Below are positions 35,101-45,268 of a stretch of DNA of 64,000 bases, piece by piece. The position numbers were made by a program, and so were the translations under genes. The stretch is from Oscheius tipulae (Eukaryota; Nematoda; Chromadorea; Rhabditida; Rhabditidae). How positions within the stretch are numbered: the first letter of the stretch is position 1; each line of letters opens with the position of its first letter. A model generated the notes under the pieces. That model was given only the letters and a program-made list of their open reading frames with translations, was not told where the DNA came from and ran no database searches. The DNA lies in NCBI GenBank assembly GCA_037178975.1, contig JASJZH010000002.1, forward strand, positions 930,001 to 994,000, written 5' to 3'.

Positions 35101-37742
35101 ACGCAGTTCCCATAAAAAATAGTTCACTGAGTTCGTTTTTACGCTAGAAATGGTTCAAAAATATGCATTTTGAACTGGCATTGGCAATTAACGACGTACT
35201 CTTATGTGCATGTTCAGCTGAATCTTTCGGGCTAACTGGAAATTGATGCGGGTCAATTATTAAGAGGGAATGAGCTGGCTCAAAAAAGAACCGTTGAAAT
35301 AACGGTAAAATAAGAGACAGTGTGACAACTGACTAAATGACCAGAGAGGCAGAGAGATAGTAACAGACTAAGGGAGACCAATGCTGTACTCTCCCGCTTT
35401 GATCTCTCTGGAAAAAGTTATTATCGTCTAGAAACCCTACATGTCTGACACGTAGATATCCAAAAGTGCTGTGCTTTTTCACGCCTATGAGTCAAGATGA
35501 ACATAGTTCAGTGAAGAGGTGTTCAGGGGGAAGTAGAGAGGCTAGATCTGTTAGGAAGTACAAGATGTAGAAAGATGGCAAGGAAGTTCTGTCATATCCA
35601 GAGGCCCTCTCGAGAGGCTCTTTATTCGATGTTATGGACTTTTTGCATAATGCACATACGAGCGTAGGGACATATTTCGGGGCAGGATGTATGTAGTAAA
35701 GTATATCAGAGAGAGCATGGAAGAAAGTCACATGAGGCACATGTCTTTATGGGAAAGTTCGTGAACAAATCTTTCGATATTCAGGAGAACGGACACAATC
35801 TTTTGGGTAATTGCTCCCGAAGGGAAGCATGCGCCAAGGAAGGAAGAGTTATTTATCGTCCTCTTGATTCAAAGAGAAACGTTGGATAGTCTCTGGAGTC
35901 TATTAAATGCTCTTTGAAATAGTTTAACGACTAGTAAATGATCTCTGTCTCTGTCTCTCTGTCTCTCTGTCTACCTGTCTTTTTGTCTCTATCTGTCTGT
36001 GTAAAGAAAAATAAAAATCTGCGGATGAGCGCGCCACATGTTTCAAGTCATTTTCTGCGTTGGTCGCATAATAAATGACCAGCTCAGAGAGCACACATCG
36101 CCCAGGATTCTAGTTTTAATTTGACATACAAATTGGTGACAGAACAAAAACAATGTTTCGAGAGCGAGAAAACAGGATGCTCCTCCCGGAGCCTCAGCGC
36201 ACTTCGAACAGCATCAGAGATCAACTCGTACCCATAATATTGGAGGGGACGAGCTAAAAAGAGGCGCAAATGATTACAGCAATTGTCCCGAGAGTTATGC
36301 GGGGTCGGACCTTTAAAAGTAGGTCAAAATAAGTTTTTCTTGGCGAACCTTCTGCACGTAGACTCTCTCCCAAGTCTTTGGTCCTTCTCTAAATAAAAGA
36401 AGAAACGGGGGCCGGATTCGACAAACTCATAAAGGACCCCTTGGTTGTTATCTAATGAGCTCCTTCTCTTGTTCAAAGGCACCAGAAGATGAGATAGGAG
36501 AGATGGTCGGAGTACGTCTGTCTGGTTTCGGATGGTATGTGGAGCGAAGAGGACGCTGAGAGATAGGATCAGTTGGAGGAAATGAAGTTTTTGAAATCAG
36601 AAATCTTAGCTTTTTAACCACCAGAGTGACTAGCAGTGGTCATACTGGGCCATTCTATTTATTCTGACTGAAACGATCATTTTGCACTTCTTTCAGCCAG
36701 AAGCGCCTGATTTTAAGCCAAAAATAGCAACATAAGACATTGCAACCACTGTTTCGCACCCTAAAAATGTGCTTTTAGCGTTTTAATCTCTACAAAGCTC
36801 TACAAAGCTGTAGCTCGTACCAAAATCCGTCACTCTATTTTCGTTTCTAGCCTTCATTTTGACGAGGTACCGTCTGTCTGGGTCTATTATATTGAGCCTA
36901 TCTTTCTATACTTTTCTCTCTATTTCCCTTCACTCCCCAAACAAAAACCTCTGTGCAATTCATATTACCGTTGCCTCCTCCTTCTCTCTATTATCTAGCT
37001 CCCCGTTTTGACAAAAATATAAAAGATGTAACATATTCTGGTATGTGCTTCTGGATTGGCAAGATCATGTGATATTCTGGTGGAAGCGATGCCAGCGAGG
37101 AACGCTGTCAGGGTGATAGATAAACAACTGGAGCTTGCAAAGAAGTGGAGGCGAGTTCGCATAGAAGACCGGAAGTATGATTCTATAAGACGCCTGTCAC
37201 TTCCAGCGGAGCTTCTTTCTTACTACGTTATAGGAGCACTTCAGTCCCACGTGAGGAAGAGCTGCTTCCAAAAGCATATCTCTTTTTTGCATTTCATGCT
37301 GGAAGTTTTGAATTGATCAGCAACTTGGGCTGCCAAGAGCAGGCTTGTGCGAGCAGACCGGCCGGTCCCGTCAGAAACGCAGCGACGCTGTCATTTTTGT
37401 TTCGGTGTCAAGGATGCATTTTCCGGCTTTACGATGCCCTGCAAAGTTGTAGATCTCGAAAAACTGTACAACTTTGTAGAACATTGAAAAAAGGAAAAAG
37501 GCCGTCTTCACCGCGAAAAGTGCGATTTTAGGTGCGCTACCGGACCAATACGCAGGGCGCTATATTGCGAACCTTACAATTCTTCAAGATCTATAACTTT
37601 GCAGGACATCGCAAAGCCGGAAAATACATCCTTGATCCCAAAACGAAAATGGCAGCCCCGCTAAATTTTGGGCCGGATCAGACCGTAACGTTGAATTTCG
37701 GACCGGACGGGCCGATCCGCGCGCACAGCCCTAAATGATTGT
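29146..37742. other. 8.6-kb region without a recognisable gene
   Basis: No splice-supported or homologous coding sequence was found. Contents are degenerate GACAGA/CTCTGT tracts (29570-29610, 30080-30190, 31620-31710, 35930-36000) and a GA run at 30250-30268. Dispersed hairpin-motif repeats occur at 29415-29428 and 36650-37700. A minus-strand 110-codon open frame at 32920-33252 has aromatic-rich sequence but no support. Confidence 0.5.
36650..37700. repeat. dispersed repeat cluster
   Basis: It contains GATTTTAAGCCAAAA near 36710, CTACAAAGCTGTAG at 36800-36813, and CTGCAAAGTTGTAG at 37439-37452 with an inverted partner ACAACTTTGTAGAACAT immediately after. A further inverted partial copy (ATAACTTTGCAGGACATC) lies at about 37587-37605. 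Same family as 26640-27180 and 44270-44840. Confidence 0.55.
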
Positions 37743-40700
37743 TTACGCCCTGCCCAGATAACCACGCTGTAAGCGAAGACTTACCGTATAAAAAAGCTCC
37801 ACCAAAGCGAGGTTCTCCTTATTAGGAAAATCCTTTCTAAACCGTTCAAAGCTACTTTCTAATATTCGGTCTTGGTCGTCTAAGTCCTCGGCCATGCACA
37901 CTATACATAGCAGACTGAACTCTCTGGGTATACTGGTATGCTTTTTCCATTGTTCAAAATCGTCTTCCTTCTCGAAGTTAAAAAACGTAAAGCGTTCTCT
38001 GTGCTTGTCAAACACTATGCTACCAAATGTATTAGGGAGAAAAGTGGTTGATCTGGTGGGCTGTCTTGGAAAGATATAGTCCATTTTTCCAACAACGGCA
38101 ATATTTCGATTTGGTAGGGGGTACAGCTGGCGCTCTTCTTTTGTTGGATGTAGGTAGGTTTTAAAGGGTTTTATATTCTTCTTGCAGAGTAGTCGAAAAT
38201 AGTAACATATTTCCCCCAGCACATGACTTCCGTAGTTGGCAGTGACAATGAAACAGTGACCGCCTTCCACACAAATTCGGTGGAGGCCATTATTGAGACG
38301 GAAATATTTGTTCCTCTTTCTGATCGCCTTTTTCAGAAATTCCTTATTCCGGTCACTGAAACCAGGAGGAGCGAAGATGAATATAGAGAACTCCTCTTTA
38401 TCTTCAGCATAGTAGTTTACTTTTTTTATTTTGTCGGCAATGTCTTGAAAGAAGTTGGCTTTTTCATAGTAGTAGATATTTTGAAGATAATAGGCAGTGC
38501 AGTCCTCCACATGTTTTATGAATCTTTGCAGTTCTTCTTCGAAATGAGAAAATGTCATTATTCTCAAGAGATAATCGTAGGTGTCTAAATATTCGATGTC
38601 GTCCAAGGATGGCTCGAAAGAAACGAGATACCAAGTTTCTTCTAAGAAATTATCGATGTATGGTCGGGTTTTCGGGTTTCTGTCCCAGCCTCTAAAAATC
38701 GTCAAAAACAACAATAGTTACTTACCTTTTATAAGTAAGCTAAGCTGTACAATTACATCAGGCATAGAAATATACCAAAACTTAAACTTCGGTCGTTCAT
38801 TGATCAACGTCATGTCACTTGTAGCTTTTTCATAACGGGCTCTGAAAACGTATTATACAGCAAAAATGCTCATTTCTACTATCTAAAGGTCGATGACTTC
38901 TATAGCGGACTCTTTTTGTTTGTCCGAGGTCACGAAACAGAAACGAAAATACATTGTCAGTTAGTAATTGCCAAGTATAGTGCGTGCCAAACCTTCTCCT
39001 TGTATTTTTTCTTGATGAGGAATCGTATTTTTCCATTGTACAAAAGTACAATGAAAAAATACAAAACTACTTGCTTCTCTGTGAGGGAAACGACGATTAA
39101 AAAAGGTGAAAATATGCAGATCTAGTAAAAATAGCCTCGTATAATTGTAGTAATAACACCATTTTGAGCTCTCGCCCTTCTCGAATTTGAATTTGCAAGA
39201 ATTGGTGCGAAAAAAAATTGGAACGCCATTTGCATGACGGTAAAACGGCGTGTCGAGTTGTTTTTGGAAAAAAAGAGGCACACATTAGAATAAGAGTAGT
39301 TGGTGGCGAAACTGCCTTTAGACAACTGGAAGAAAACAAAGACTCACCGGCGTTCAATCATTTCCCAGCATGTAATGGCAAAGGCAAAGATATCTCCAGC
39401 TTTTTTGAATCTCTGATCGGTAAGAATTTCTGGAGCCATGTAGTGTTTAGTACCACACCTTGAAATTAGTTTTAGATTAGCCAGACTGTCGCCTCGCTTA
39501 AATTCAATCATTCAATATGTCACACAGCCTTCTAGACTTGGCCCACACATAGGGAACTCAGACGCAAAAAAAAACGAAAACTTCGTACAAGTGAGACTCC
39601 AAAGTGGACGTAATTATGTCGCGAGCCAAGCCGAAATCTGATATCTTCACATCGTCCAAACTGTTTCCCAGAAGAATACTGAAATTTGCGGCGTGAACAA
39701 TTCCAAACTCGTTTACTTTTTTGGTTTCAGGTCCCTGTGTGAATAATTCCGGCCTCGTGGAGTTTTTGAATTCCACAAGCTACATAGTGCATCCATATAA
39801 GGACTCTATCAGGCCCGTAGCTCAATTTGCTGTCCAAAAACCTTCCTTGGTTGTGAATTGCTAAAATAAGGAACTGAAAGTATATTCGGAGTAGCTTAAC
39901 CATCGTGTAAGCTTCCATATTTCATGTATTCCATGACGTAGCCTATGCATCGACGGGATTTATTGATTAGGAACCCATGAACCTTGACAACGTTCTCGGC
40001 ATTGCGCAACTAAAAACTACAATAATCAACCGGGAAAAGTTGGAGGTCGTTCTACCTAACCCAAGAGCTCTCAGAATGCTCTTGTTTAGCGAAAACGAGA
40101 AAGATTCGAGAAGAACAATTTATTCTGGTTTGAGACCAAAAAGAAAGCACAAGGGAAAGGAATAGAAAGTTTTATGTTTACTATATTTTGACTAAAAAAA
40201 AACAGGAAAAATGTGCGAGAGGCAAGCTGGATACAAAAAAAGAACAAGATAAATGAGACTGAAATTAGAGATTATGGACACGGGGTTTGTGATATATCAC
40301 CCATTTTGGACTCACCTTCATCAAGAACTCAACTTCCTTCTGATTGTCCTCTTTGAATGGACGATGAAATTTCTTCAGGGCTATGATTCTAGAATGATTG
40401 TCAATAGAGTAAAAGGTTCTGTTCTGTATTGACCGTCCGATACGAAATAAAAATAAGAAAATAAAACCGTCTAAACTTTAGGCGGGAGCTATATTTTGTA
40501 GGGCGTGCTTTTTTGGCAAATCTATTATAAATCAAATTTTAGGATGGGCTATAACTTTACAACAAGGTTAGGCCGCAAAATCAAAGGGCAGACCATGAAT
40601 GTAAGTTTCAAAAACGATTGGACGGTTATTCCGACGTTCAAGACAGAAGAGAACCCAATAAGATAGTACCTCTTCAGTCGTTCCGAATGAGCCTTATACA

Positions 40701-40944
40701 CATCGGCCTCACCTCCTTCTCCCACAAATTCCATGTTACTCTCAAAGACACAATACTCAAATCGATCGATCTCTAAAATTGCCAGTTTCTCACTCCTATA
40801 CATTCTGATCCAGCAAAAGTATTTTAAATACTAGTACTTTATGAAGAAATTTCGGCTCTCATCAATATTTTGGATCCATTCGAAAATTTTGGGTTTTTCC
40901 GTGACTTACCTGCAGAAAATGTCTCTGTCGCTTACAATTGCCAT
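37743..40944 (-). CDS. TKL/RIPK-like protein kinase with novel C-terminal domain, frameshifted at HRD
   Basis: Nine minus-strand exons: 40944-40910, 40804-40670, 40388-40316, 40009-39901, 39860-39717, 39678-39589, 39458-39348, 38841-38726, 38689-37743. Kinase landmarks (residues counted with the shift ignored) are the glycine loop GEGGEADVY at 40-48, Lys62 in IIALKKF, hinge GYVMEYMKYGSLHD, catalytic loop HRDLKPKN at 158-165, DFG at 179-181, APE at 203-205 and GWDRNPKTRP late. Exon 5 carries two extra bases (CACACAGGGAC instead of CACAGGGAC) exactly at the HRD codons, so the frame breaks there; every other exon joins in phase. After the kinase come about 290 residues (SIFIFAPPGFSDRNKEF, CFIVTANYGSHVLGEICYYF, IAVVGKMDYIF) that I do not recognise, possibly an alpha/beta fold. 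Either a recent pseudogene, an allele, or a sequence error. Confidence 0.78.
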
Positions 40945-41160
40945 AAATTTATTCGGTCGCTATTTCTGAGCAACTGACTCCTATCTGGCAGTCCGTTACC
41001 GCTAGTGGCGTGTGGTGCTTTTTTTAAATGGTTTAAACAATCTAAATCTTCGTCAACTAGACTCGTAAACGGTTAGAAACGTAGACATTTAGCATGCTTG
41101 GCATGAAATTCTTTTCTACTAGTTTCCTACCATTTGTTGTTGGTATGGGAGAAGAAAAAG

Positions 41161-41337
41161 ATGAAGTTTCAAGTCAGCCGAATATCAGTTTTGAATTCCG
41201 ACAAAATTGGTTTAGCGACTCTCCTTGTGTTCATCTTCATCCCCGTGACTGGCTTCATGGCCATGTACCACTTTTTCGCAGCCTGGGGCATCAATTGCTA
41301 CAAGAAGATCCGCGTCGACAGAGAACTAGAGTTTTAA
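41161..41337 (+). CDS. possible 58-residue single-span membrane protein
   Basis: A compact frame begins MKFQVSRISVLNSDKIGLAT, runs into a hydrophobic helix (LLVFIFIPVTGFMAMYHFF), and ends with a charged tail CYKKIRVDRELEF. The shape (short polar start, one membrane span, basic then acidic tail) is that of small integral membrane proteins. I do not recognise the family. An upstream in-frame ATG at 41134 would lengthen it by nine residues. It may be a real small gene caught between kinase fragments. Confidence 0.4.
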   Translation: MKFQVSRISVLNSDKIGLATLLVFIFIPVTGFMAMYHFFAAWGINCYKKIRVDRELEF

Positions 41338-41729
41338 ATTTCTTGTACTCCGAAAACTTCAGTAAAGGAGTCTGGAATGTGCAAGGATCTCTACTACTGA
41401 AGCGATGTTTGTCCGTCCGTGGACAAGAAACAAAAGCTTGGTAAGTCATGGCATGTCGAGAATTAAGTTGACAAGTCAGCTCTGGGGAAAATTTGGGAAT
41501 TTCTGCTATTGGGAATATCGCAAAACTCGAAGGTGCTCTGATCTACTCGGCAAATCGGACAGAAGCCGCTGGCTATGTTCAAGTGCGCTAAGTGCCCCTA
41601 ACTTGGAACTGTGCCTTGTTTTAATCGTATCCATACCACAAGGTAGGAAACTGGTGGATATGAATACTTCATGCCAAAGTCTAGCTATTTTGATCGTCTA
41701 CACCATTTAAGCGGAAAGTAAACCACCTA

Positions 41730-41850
41730 GTTGCTCAGAGATACCGGCATTTATGGTAATTCTAAGCGACAGGGACATTTTCTGCAGGTAAGACGCGAAA
41801 AGATCAAAAATTTTGAAAGGACCCAAGATATTGATGAGAGCCGAAATTTC
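41730..41850 (+). pseudogene. inverted copy of the kinase first exon and intron
   Basis: About 120 bp on the plus strand match the minus-strand kinase start (40975-40850), including GCGACAGGGACATTTTCTGC, the donor GTAAG, and the intron stretch ATATTGATGAGAGCCGAAAT. Identity is roughly 80 percent by eye. The start codon context is retained but no exon 2 follows. Confidence 0.75.
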
Positions 41851-42334
41851 GTTTGGCAGACTCTCAGTGCTAAAGAAATGAATTTTGGCTCACCAGCATC
41901 GTCCATAATTACATTCGTGGTGATAGAATTACTTGATCAATAGAAGAATGACTGGAAGGGACGACTAGGCGGCCAAACAGATAAGACCAGGATTACAGCA
42001 GATAGCACAAAGGCGTGCTAACAACGTTGAGACAAATCCCAGGCGAAGATACCCACTCGCATCATGCTAACCTTCGTTACTGACCTTCTTCTGTTCCACG
42101 GTTCAATCGAAAGCCCCCACAACTTTCTGTTTCATTCACACTGCTACTCCTAGTCATGACACTAGAGTAATGCAAGTGCAAGTAACCCAGGCCGAGACTA
42201 TAGCCCGATCTGGGCAATCCGCTGCGATGACTACCTCTTCTTCACTGTTTCAAGAATATTCCCCACGTCTTTTGGCCGGAACTGAACACGAGAGACCATA
42301 GCTGGGAGAAGATTCGGAGAGCAGTTAAGTGAGT

Positions 42335-42335
<1 letters not shown>

Positions 42336-42394
<59 letters not shown>
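42336..42394. repeat. (GA)n microsatellite
   Basis: About 58 bp of nearly pure GA repeat. Confidence 0.95.
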
Positions 42395-42397
<3 letters not shown>

Positions 42398-42618
42398 ATA
42401 GTTACTACTAGACTTCTGACAAAGGAAGAGTGACTTACAGAGTCACGGCTATGCTGATGGGGGAGCCTATGTCCTGTCACACCTAAATCTCATGGCCTTT
42501 GCTGACATTATGGAGCATCCTCGCTATCCGGATCACCACAGGGCTGAAGAGGATCAAGAGGTAAACAATAATATCTTGTCTTGTCACTTTTCAGCTGGCC
42601 AATCCCAAAAAATAGTAC

Positions 42619-42745
42619 CTCTCCAGTTGTTCCGAATGAGGGTTATATACATCTGCTTCACCTCCTTCTCCCACAAATTCCATGTTACTCTTAAAGACAC
42701 AATACCCAAATCGATCGATCTCTAAAATTGTCAGTTTCTCACTCC
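42619..42745 (-). pseudogene. degenerate copy of kinase exon 2
   Basis: The minus strand reads SEKLTILEIDRFGYCVF then NMEFVGEGGEADVYNPHSEQ, nearly identical to kinase exon 2 (40804-40670), ending at the same donor sequence GTACTAT. Upstream sequence reaching the transposon at 42930 also looks coding (GYKWLNVSRSDLVVETEMEI) but is out of frame with this exon. No downstream kinase exons follow, so the copy is truncated. Confidence 0.8.
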
Positions 42746-42929
42746 CTGAAGAAGCCATCAATAAGGTGCCTGGCAATCTCCATTTCTGTCTCTACTACCA
42801 AATCGGACCGTGACACATTCAGCCACTTGTACCCTGAAACAAATTCCGATGTCATGAAAACTTTCGCATGGTGTTTGTAGAGTAGACGACAGCGTATAAA
42901 TCCGTTTAGACAGCGTGAACCTATGTCTA

Positions 42930-43582
42930 CAGGGTGCAGGATAATTACGGTAACAAGATGCGCAATTTCATTGTTTGAGAGTTTACAAATTCTTACTCCA
43001 GCTCGAAGCCAAATGTGACCATACAACGAACCGGCTATCCAAAAAGTTGCCGGTATCACATCTGACGGAAAGACTCCTCTCATTTTCGTTCCTCAAGGAA
43101 TCAAAATCAACGGCAGCAATTATCTCGACATGCTGAAGAAGAGCCAACCTTTGCCCTGGGCAAAAAACACTTTGGGAACAAGCTCACAAGGATCACTCCG
43201 TTCAAGCATGGTACAGACAGAACTTCCCAGACTTCATCGACTTTAACCAATGGCCACCTTCGTCTGTGGATCCGCTTGTTTACTTTATCTGGAGTGTTCT
43301 CGAAGTTAATGCCTGCTCAAAACCACACAAGAACATCGATTCCTTGAAGAGAGCGCTGGAAAAGACATTGAATGAGTTAAACGTCGCGTACCTGGGCACG
43401 ACCGTAGAAGCCTTCACCAAGAGACTTCAAACCTGTATCGACGCTGATGCCGACCTCTTTGAATGTTAACATGTCATTTTGTTTAGTTTTTCATAGCGAA
43501 TAAAATCTATATGGTCGTTTTCTTGTTATGCACAATTCGTGTTTTTACGTATCCCTTGTTACCGTAATTATGCCGCACTCTG
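42930..43582 (+). mobile_element. Tc1/mariner-superfamily element, internally deleted
   Basis: A 653-bp element flanked by TA at both ends (42928-42929 and 43583-43584). Terminal inverted repeats run about 28 bp. Left is CAGGGTGCAGGATAATTACG then GTAACAAG; right, read inward, is CAGAGTGCGGCATAATTACG then GTAACAAG. The interior (about 43220-43467) encodes the C-terminal part of a transposase: DFIDFNQWPPSSVDPLVYF, where the last Asp sits in the usual SPDLNPLDYF position, then IWSVLEVNACSKPHKNIDSL. The N-terminal part is deleted, so it is non-autonomous. It sits beside the degenerate kinase copy. Confidence 0.88.
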
Positions 43583-44269
43583 TATATCTCTATCTCAATG
43601 TCTTCCTCTTGCAGCTTTTGCAACTTGTACTCTCTGTACCCGAGACATACAAAGTAGTGGCAATAAAGTTCACTCTCATCCCCCGATTGAATAGCGCCAG
43701 TAATTAGGTGAGGGTGGATGGAGACGAGTCCTGTTTATCATCGTCGTGTCTCAATTAACCCTCGGGCCGCTCTTCTTTCCAGCTCACCTGATAACAAGCC
43801 TTCGAAAACGGACTCATAGATCATGTCCCCCTGTTTTCAAGACAACCTGCTCCTACCCGTTTTCTCTCTGTGCGGCCAATTTCCTGAGACGGAGAGATGA
43901 GTCGAGACATTGAAAGTCGACGATTCGGAAAATGGCCAAGTCTCTTTCTCCCTCTCTCAATATATCTCTGTCTCTCTGTCTCTGCCTATGTTTTTTAACG
44001 CACGAAAAAAAAAAACTCGTGCGAATCTGAAAAACTGTCTCTCTATCTGTTAATGCGCTAATCTGTGGACAAAAGACGATTTTGTTAAAAAGGCCTCCCG
44101 GGGATTATGTATGTGTGTACAGAAAGGCTGACTCTGTCAAATAGTTCAAGCTCTCCCTCCTACTCAAAACAAGTTTTTCCGATCCGTCTGTTTGATGGTG
44201 ATCTGATCATGTCTGGACCTTGAACAGACGGAATTCTAAACTTCAGAAGATTAAAAAGTTCTGCTTACA

Positions 44270-44840
44270 AAATCGACGCGAATACTGTGTAGAAAAGTAT
44301 GGGTGCCCGCTGCTTCACGCGTCAATTTTCATTTCGAACGCATCGTTCTACCATGTTCTACATAGTTGTAGAAGTTTGTAGAACATGAAGCTGTCAAAAA
44401 ATAGTATTTGGGGTGAAAAATGGACTAGAACTTTTGATCTCATCTCGGAGAATCTGATCCAAGTACTATCCGAACCCAACATTGTGTGACCTGCTAGATC
44501 GGACTAACTTTTACACCAACTGCTTTCGTGGACATCGTGCGATATTGTGCAAGCCCATTTTTTGAAATCTTAAAGTTTGAGGGTACCGTTGATACGACTA
44601 GCTGCCCGAAAGCTGGTTTTGTGATTTTAAAGTCCAACTCTTGAGAAACAACCGATGTTACAATAGTACGGGTGCAACACGGGCGCGCCCCGCTCAAGCC
44701 AAAAATTAATAAATCTCTGCACCGGTCTAAGAAGCTACTTTTCGACGAAATGATGTTCTGCAAAGTTCTAGCTCTTAATCTGGGCTACAGCTTTGCAGAA
44801 CATCAAAAACATGGAAGATGTCATCTTGGAGCAGAAAAAT
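44270..44840. repeat. dispersed repeat cluster
   Basis: A TTCTACATAGTTGTAGAAG palindrome-like segment lies at about 44350-44375. TTCTGCAAAGTTCTAG lies at about 44757, with inverted partner CTACAGCTTTGCAGAACATC at 44786-44805. GTACGGGTGCAACACGGGCG occurs near 44665. It belongs to the family at 26640-27180 and 36650-37700, interrupted by a 5S-like fragment. Confidence 0.55.
44444..44505 (-). pseudogene. 5S rRNA-derived fragment
   Basis: About 62 bp read on the minus strand resemble the internal-promoter region of 5S rRNA. They share GATCCAAGTACTA, CCCAAC and the GATCGGAC end (given on the plus strand) with the full gene at 47967-48085, with many substitutions. It is too short and diverged to function. 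Confidence 0.65.
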
Positions 44841-45268
44841 AGGTGACAGTAAACATCTCACACTGAAAATAGTGTTCTGTACTGTAAGCGATCTCAAGAA
44901 CCCTATAAATCATACAGATTACCATTTCCTATAAGCAGTTTCAAATAACAGAAATCTTGTATCTTGTCCCTTCGAAAATTGATGTTTACGGCAGAAATAA
45001 TACGGAGAATCCCCTCTGTTCTATCCGACAATCATTCCCTTTCGGCTTGATCTTCTGCTCGGGTGTGAGTGTACGAAAATTAAAGAGGAAGAGACACAGA
45101 ATAATTAGACAGATCCTCCTGACTACTTCTTCTCCTCTTCTTTGGGCTCCCTGGTGAGCTGTACTTTCTCGTATTTATTCCAACTGACCCAAGCATAATC
45201 TTGTTTTCTTCTTTTGTATCAGAATGTCAAGCTACTTTAAAGATTCTTCTATCATCAACACTTTACAG

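Larger units (their letters stand above)
40945..42929. other. duplicated-fragment zone upstream of the kinase
   Basis: Holds a small membrane-protein-like frame (41161-41337), an inverted copy of the kinase first exon (41730-41850), a GA microsatellite and a degenerate copy of kinase exon 2 (42619-42745). No intact gene was recognised. Confidence 0.55.
43583..45268. other. intergenic with repeat fragments
   Basis: Contains a dispersed hairpin-motif repeat cluster (44270-44840) and an embedded 5S rRNA-like fragment (44444-44505). The final few hundred bases should hold the promoter of the phosphatase-like gene. No coding sequence was recognised. Confidence 0.5.
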
